Shown: one piece after another, positions 60,029 through 64,000 of the stretch
Layout of the letters: every line of letters begins with the position of its first letter
Position numbering within the stretch: position 1 is the first letter of the stretch
Assembly (NCBI GenBank): GCA_963843285.1
Contig: CAWJJO010000003.1
Coordinates: forward strand, 46,974 to 110,973
Direction: 5' to 3'
Source of the DNA: CAZDDB01 sp963843285
GTDB lineage: Bacteria; Acidobacteriota; HRBIN11; JAKEFK01
Length of the DNA stretch: 64,000 bases
Position numbers and translations under genes: made by a program
Notes under the pieces: generated by a model
Database searches by the model: none
Seen by the model: only the letters and a program-made list of their open reading frames with translations
What the model was told of the DNA's origin: nothing

Positions 60029-60044
60029 TACTAAATATAGTACC
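60029..60044. promoter_or_regulatory. Operator-like palindrome upstream of hicB-like locus
   Basis: GTACTAAATATAGTAC: perfect 6-bp arms around AATA. On the minus strand it adjoins a TATAAT box that lies only a few bases before the ATG at 60019. This is the expected place for self-repression by a ribbon-helix-helix antitoxin. Confidence 0.6.
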
Positions 60045-60110
60045 ACTTGGTAAGATTCTGAACTTAGTGTGAAGACTTGACTAGAGCAGAAATGTCTTTC
60101 GGGCACGCTG

Positions 60111-61082
60111 TTAATCGGCTCGGAGTTCCGGTATGTGGCTTGCCAGAAGATTTCTCATCTCAGCATATTCCGGCAGTTTTTCAAAATGCTGGAGCACGTA
60201 CCGGAGCGTTGGAGCGACAAACTCGAGATAGAAGGTTTTTCCCAGACGAGCCGCCTGATATCCAAATGTGCCGAGCGCTTTCAAGTTTCTTTGCAAGCAC
60301 ATTCGCGGATATTCGAACCGTTGGATCTGTGCCTCCGGATGGTAGGTAAAAAAGAGCCTTTCCAGATGCGTAATGAATTCCGGCGAATGCTGAATATACG
60401 AATCGTATAAGAGGGAAGCAAGATCGTAAGTAACGGGACCAAGTCGCGCGTCCTGGAAATCAATGATGTACAGCGTTTCATCGTGCACCATCAGATTCCG
60501 CGAATGAAAATCGCGATGACAAAGTACTCGAGGTTGATTCGATAGTTCTCCGGACAATTTCAAAAAGTGTTCGTTTAACTCGCCGGCTTCGTTCGGGCTG
60601 AATGTGATTCCTCGGAGCCCTTGCAGGAAATGCTGCTGAAAAAAACGAAGTTCCCAGGACAATTTTTCCGTATCGAATGCGAGATCGCCGGAGGGTTTAC
60701 CGTGTTCGATCAGCCGCATCGCTTCCAATGCACGCAGGTAATAATGCAAGGACGTTTTTGAATCCCACTGTGAGTAGAGTTCGTGGTAAGTGGAATCTCC
60801 GAGGTCTTGAAGAAAGACAAAACCACGAGCAGGCGCCATATGGTAAATTTCTGCGAGAGGGATTCCGAGATGTCGAAAAAGATGATAGTTCTCGAGATAG
60901 GGGAAGCTCTTCTCTTCAAACGATTCCGGCATCTTCATCAACACCACAGTGCCGCCGTTCGGCATCTGGATCCGGAAGTAACTGCGTGTCGAAGCATCAC
61001 CGGTAAGCTGGCGGATCGAGTACCCTGCAGGCAATTCTTCCGGCAGGGGGCAGGTTGCTAGAATTTCGCAATCTTGTTTCAT
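60111..61082 (-). CDS. amgK: AmgK-like anomeric amino-sugar kinase
   Basis: 323 residues from the ATG at 61082, overlapping the nucleotidyltransferase stop (TGATG). Phosphotransferase fold with VLCHRDFHSRNLMV (catalytic Asp near 213) and IIDFQDARLGPVTYDLASLL (metal-binding Asp near 232). The HRDxHSRN...DFQDARxGPxxYDL wording is that of AmgK, which phosphorylates MurNAc/GlcNAc at C1 in cell-wall recycling. Pairing with a MurU-like gene supports this. Other small-molecule kinases of the same fold are less likely. Confidence 0.85.
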   Translation of the reverse strand: MKQDCEILATCPLPEELPAGYSIRQLTGDASTRSYFRIQMPNGGTVVLMKMPESFEEKSFPYLENYHLFRHLGIPLAEIYHMAPARGFVFLQDLGDSTYHELYSQWDSKTSLHYYLRALEAMRLIEHGKPSGDLAFDTEKLSWELRFFQQHFLQGLRGITFSPNEAGELNEHFLKLSGELSNQPRVLCHRDFHSRNLMVHDETLYIIDFQDARLGPVTYDLASLLYDSYIQHSPEFITHLERLFFTYHPEAQIQRFEYPRMCLQRNLKALGTFGYQAARLGKTFYLEFVAPTLRYVLQHFEKLPEYAEMRNLLASHIPELRAD

Positions 61083-62008
61083 CAGTGCCTTTCGTTGATG
61101 TACCACGGGAGGATCCCGCGTGCCAGTGCCACATTGTTCAGCGATCGGGATACCAGAACGTCCCATCCGATGATGGAACGAACAACGCGGCTTCCGTGCT
61201 GAATGACCGCCCCATCCATTACGATACTATCTACTGCTTCGCCTTCTACTTTTGCGCGTGGAGAAATAACGGTGGCACCGGTTTCGGGAGGACGCAACCG
61301 TTCCGGAAGCGGTTCCTGCAGAAGACGAAGACTTGTGTTGAGGTATTCTCGCAATGTTCCGATTTCGAGCCAGATGCCATTGTACAGAAACCCGTGGATA
61401 GATTGTTTCCGGATTAGTTGCGGATAGATGTCCAGAAAAATTTCGCACTTCCTGTTTTCTGGTATCAACGAAACGATACGGGGACTGACGATTTGAACTC
61501 CGGTGTAATGATACTTTTCTCCCTCGCCTTCCCGGATCCCAGAAAGCGTCAGTGGTCCGGATTCTTGCTGTACAAAATGCAAGCCGCCGTAGCGCGTGTA
61601 GGATTCATTTTTCATAATCACTAGCGTAATGTCCGAATCATTGCGGATATGCTGCTCCAGCGCCTGTTGCAGCGGAATATCCACCAGCATGTCTCCGTTC
61701 ATCACAGCGAAAGGTCGATCTCCCAGCATGGGGGCGGCTTTCCGGATCGCGCCTGCGGTTCCAAGAATTTCCGTTTCGTGCGAGTAATGAATGTGAAGAT
61801 TTCGGTATTTGTCCCCGGCAACCTCCCGCACGGAATCGGGGTGGGCATGCAGATTGATCACTACATCCGAAACCGGCTGTGTGTACAAATATTGGAGAGG
61901 ATATCGGATGAACGGAACATTGAGAAGTGGAAGCGCGGCTTTGGCGCGGTGGAATGTAAATGGACGCAACCGTGTGCCAAGACCTGCGGCAAGTAACAGC
62001 GCTTTCAT
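61082..62008 (-). CDS. murU: MurU-like sugar-1-phosphate nucleotidyltransferase
   Basis: 308 residues from the ATG at 62008 (MKALLLAAGLGTRLRPFT), the GxGTRxxPxT signature of sugar nucleotidyltransferases. GDMLVDIPL near 105 carries the metal-binding Asp. A short C-terminal left-handed helix (TVISPRAKVEGEAVDSIVMDGAVIQHGS) is present. With AmgK it would turn MurNAc-1-P into UDP-MurNAc, bypassing de novo synthesis. It overlaps the CYTH gene by 4 nt. A role with other sugar phosphates remains possible. Confidence 0.82.
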   Translation of the reverse strand: MKALLLAAGLGTRLRPFTFHRAKAALPLLNVPFIRYPLQYLYTQPVSDVVINLHAHPDSVREVAGDKYRNLHIHYSHETEILGTAGAIRKAAPMLGDRPFAVMNGDMLVDIPLQQALEQHIRNDSDITLVIMKNESYTRYGGLHFVQQESGPLTLSGIREGEGEKYHYTGVQIVSPRIVSLIPENRKCEIFLDIYPQLIRKQSIHGFLYNGIWLEIGTLREYLNTSLRLLQEPLPERLRPPETGATVISPRAKVEGEAVDSIVMDGAVIQHGSRVVRSIIGWDVLVSRSLNNVALARGILPWYINERH

Positions 62009-62559
62009 GAAAAAGTCATGTTTCCCGGCGTGATTCCTTTCTCGCGGCACCACTGGAAGTAAAGACTGACATAGCTATCCGTGATCCGGTTGATCGAGGC
62101 GTACCCAAGCCGTCCCGTATACTCGTTGATGAGCTCAAGGTCTCCTTCCAATTCTATGAAATTTCCAATCGGTGTTTCGTCTACGCAGATATCCATCGGA
62201 ACACCCTCGATTCTATAGACCGTCCGGTGCTTCTGATAACGGAATACGGGCTGAAATCCGAGCCTGGAAAGGATTGTAATGAGATTTTGCGGGCTCTCCA
62301 GCTCGCATTCGATTTCTTCACGCTCTTTGACGCCGCGGGAAATATGCGCTTTTCCTTTCCAGGTGAGCAACCCTTTTGCGCCAACAATCCTGACTCGCAA
62401 TACCATTCTGTTTTGCTGCAGGGAACGCTCCGATGTATCAAACAGCACGTTGTCCTCAAAGTGCCGTTCTTTCTCAACTCGGGCACCCATAGATTCTATT
62501 TGGGACAATGCTTTCTTCAGATCCGAAACCGGAAGTTTGATTTCAATTTCCTGGGCCAT
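62005..62559 (-). CDS. CYTH-domain protein (class IV adenylate cyclase-like)
   Basis: 184 residues. ExExK motif QEIEIKL at 3-9 and the eight-strand tunnel pattern with paired basic and acidic residues (VLRVRIVG; LTWKGKAHIS; EREEIECEL; FIELEGDLELI). The family includes class IV adenylate cyclases and triphosphatases that act on triphosphate substrates; EFxxTGRLGY-like TGRLGYASINRITDSY matches the CyaB-like bacterial branch. It lies 3 nt downstream of the aminotransferase gene in the AmgK-MurU operon. The actual substrate is unknown. Confidence 0.82.
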   Translation of the reverse strand: MAQEIEIKLPVSDLKKALSQIESMGARVEKERHFEDNVLFDTSERSLQQNRMVLRVRIVGAKGLLTWKGKAHISRGVKEREEIECELESPQNLITILSRLGFQPVFRYQKHRTVYRIEGVPMDICVDETPIGNFIELEGDLELINEYTGRLGYASINRITDSYVSLYFQWCREKGITPGNMTFS

Positions 62560-62562
62560 AGT

Positions 62563-63588
62563 TCAACGAAAAAAGGTGATGATTTGTGATGTGACAAAAT
62601 CCAGTTGCTGTTCTGTCAGTTCAGGATGCACCGGAAGCGCAAGGGATGTTTCCGCGCATCGCTCTGCATCCGGAAATTCTCCTTGTTGATGGCCGCCGCT
62701 TGAAAAACATGGCTGCAATGGAAGCGGAACAGGATAGTAGATTGCTGTCCCGATTCCGTTTTCGGACAGATGGCGTTGCAAACGGTCACGGGACGGACTT
62801 TTGATCACAAATTGATGATAGATATGCGTATTGCCGGGTTCCAGTGAAGGCAATTCAACCGGTAGATCCTGCAAACGCGAAATGTAATATCGCGCATTTT
62901 CATTGCGCTTCAGGTTCCATTCCAGCAGATGCTTGAGTTTGACGCGCAAAACTGCCGCCTGCAATTCATCGAGGCGGCTGTTTGTTCCCACGATTTCATG
63001 CAGGTATTTTGTGGATCTATGGCCATGAGCTCTGAGGAGCCTGAGACGCGCTGTGATGGTTTGGTCGACGGTTGTGATGATTCCCACCGTCACCATATCC
63101 GCCAGATTCTTGGTCGGGGAAAAAGAGAAGCATCCGGTGATCCCCAGCGACCCTGCCGCTTTTCCGTTGCGGGATGCGCCGACGGCTTGCGCAGCATCCT
63201 CGATTACCGGGATGCCGCCGTCCTCCAGTTCTTCGATGCGGGCGCACTGGCCGAAAAGATCTACCGCTACAACCGCTTTCGTTCTTGATGTGATCCGATC
63301 CCGGACCTGTTCCGGCCGCATCAGAAAAGTGCGCGGATCGATATCCACAAAAACAGGCTTCGCTCCGATCCAGGAAATCATTCCCGCTGTGGAGAAGAAG
63401 GAGTAAGCGGTTGTAATGACTTCGTCTCCTTCTCCGATTTGCAGCGCAAGTAGTGAAAGCAATAGCGCATCCGTCCCACTGGCACAACCGATTGCAAAGC
63501 GTGTGCCGCAAAGTTGTGCGATTTCTTCTTCGAAGGAAGCGACTTGCGTATCCAGAATGAATTTCTGGCCCGCCAGCACAGCATCCAA
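62563..63588 (-). CDS. DegT/DnrJ/EryC1-family PLP aminotransferase, with local frame anomaly
   Basis: 341 residues from TTG at 63588; the frame stays open a further 25 codons upstream but without ATG or GTG. Sugar aminotransferase of the DegT class: ASGTDALLLSLLAL near 36-49, VIEDAAQAVGA near 128, and PLP-binding Lys160 in SFSPTKNL. After KNL the family always shows GGYGDGG; here the frame reads ADMVTVG (63082-63102), while the next frame reads GGYGDGG. Two opposite one-base changes would restore the usual sequence. The N-terminus also lacks the usual DLxxQ opening. Sequencing indels are likely. It may make an amino sugar for surface glycans. Confidence 0.8.
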   Translation of the reverse strand: MDAVLAGQKFILDTQVASFEEEIAQLCGTRFAIGCASGTDALLLSLLALQIGEGDEVITTAYSFFSTAGMISWIGAKPVFVDIDPRTFLMRPEQVRDRITSRTKAVVAVDLFGQCARIEELEDGGIPVIEDAAQAVGASRNGKAAGSLGITGCFSFSPTKNLADMVTVGIITTVDQTITARLRLLRAHGHRSTKYLHEIVGTNSRLDELQAAVLRVKLKHLLEWNLKRNENARYYISRLQDLPVELPSLEPGNTHIYHQFVIKSPSRDRLQRHLSENGIGTAIYYPVPLPLQPCFSSGGHQQGEFPDAERCAETSLALPVHPELTEQQLDFVTSQIITFFR

Positions 63589-64000
63589 CGCAACTCGGTG
63601 ACCGACAGCGAGATGCAGGAATATTCCAAAAACCGTGCCCTTCAGAACCAGTTCCTGCGCAGCTGGTCAATTCCTCGGTCGCTCTCGACGAACTCCAAAA
63701 ACTGGAGGTCCATTACGGGATGCGGATAATCCCGCAATGCTGATGTCCGTCCGACTGAGGAAATGGCAGCTGCAGAAGCAAAATCCCAACTCTGCGCCAG
63801 GTACCTCTAACACAACCGCATCGATCACGATGACCGGAAAAAAATTCGGGATCGATACTTCGCAGGATGAAAAGAGTGTCAGCAGCTTCAGAGAATATCC
63901 CGGGGAAACAGCCTTGATGAAGAAACCCCCTGTCCAGGTTCCCCTGCGCACAACAAACCTTCTGACATTCCTTCTGATACCGGAACAGGTCCGCTATCGC
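63589..64000. other. Unassigned right edge of window
   Basis: No gene can be supported here. Open frames exist on both strands and run off the edge, but none shows a recognisable domain, start signal or natural-looking composition. The missing N-terminus of the aminotransferase may lie at 63589-63720 in a disturbed frame. Confidence 0.4.

Noticed and set aside
63667..63951. 95-codon minus-strand open frame at the right edge
   Set aside because: No domain, no start signal and unnatural composition; competing frames are equally open.

Overview
The window is a 64 kb chromosomal segment of a diderm (Gram-negative-type) bacterium of roughly balanced base composition. Envelope markers include a TonB-dependent receptor, LolD/FtsX-type transport, a GspH-type pseudopilin, lipoproteins, MscL and a meso-DAP-type MurE. 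The combination of a compact dcw cluster, several secreted PQQ-like beta-propellers with the 'DWPxxRG...DG' start, a Ser/Thr kinase, DUF4331, GxxExxY and very many short palindromic intergenic repeats suggests Acidobacteriota or a neighbouring phylum. That is an inference; no rRNA gene is present to settle it.

Layout. (1) 1-9.54 kb: division/cell-wall (dcw) cluster on the minus strand, mraZ-rsmH-ftsL-ftsI-murE-murF-mraY-murD, starting from a good sigma70-type promoter before mraZ and leaving the window inside murD. murF carries an apparent 1-base frameshift. (2) 9.6-23.7 kb: a long minus-strand run of closely spaced or overlapping genes: esterase/TPR protein, PQQ-like propeller, TonB receptor, halogenase-like flavoprotein, DUF3311 protein, sodium:solute symporter, glycosyltransferase, EamA-like protein, thioesterase, ABC ATPase and FtsX permease. 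(3) 23.8-27.3 kb: a hypothetical protein, a CPA2 antiporter and a BlaI/BlaR1-type regulator pair. (4) 27.6-38.7 kb: four more PQQ-like propellers, a HemN-like radical SAM protein and a ligase/dehydrogenase/alcohol dehydrogenase trio, mostly in one overlapping minus-strand operon. (5) 38.8-54.3 kb: CAAX protease, MscL, SMR pump, methyltransferase, a DUF4331-TPR-NicO block, an ankyrin kinase, PAP2, lipoproteins, DUF1028, a degenerate aldo/keto reductase, a GxxExxY nuclease-fold gene inside 35-bp inverted repeats, pseudopilin, ComEA-like protein and SDR. (6) 54.6-64 kb: rhomboid, CorA, RimO, AsnRS, a broken hicB-like locus, and an AmgK-MurU-CYTH-DegT operon.

Two themes stand out. First, BlaI-type dyads (consensus CTACAATTGTAG, in pairs 21 bp centre to centre) lie on the promoters of blaI itself, the esterase/TPR gene and the largest PQQ-like gene. 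A BlaI/M56 switch therefore appears to control two flanking operons of secreted propellers, a TonB receptor and acyl/aldehyde metabolism, which is not a beta-lactamase regulon. Second, most intergenic gaps carry palindromic repeats of at least six families. Many sit right at stop codons, some enter reading frames or leader peptides, one family brackets the GxxExxY gene, and one copy is nested in another family. Together they look like a population of small mobile or processed elements.

Several genes (murF, hicB-like, DegT) show local frame changes that may be sequencing indels; reads should decide.
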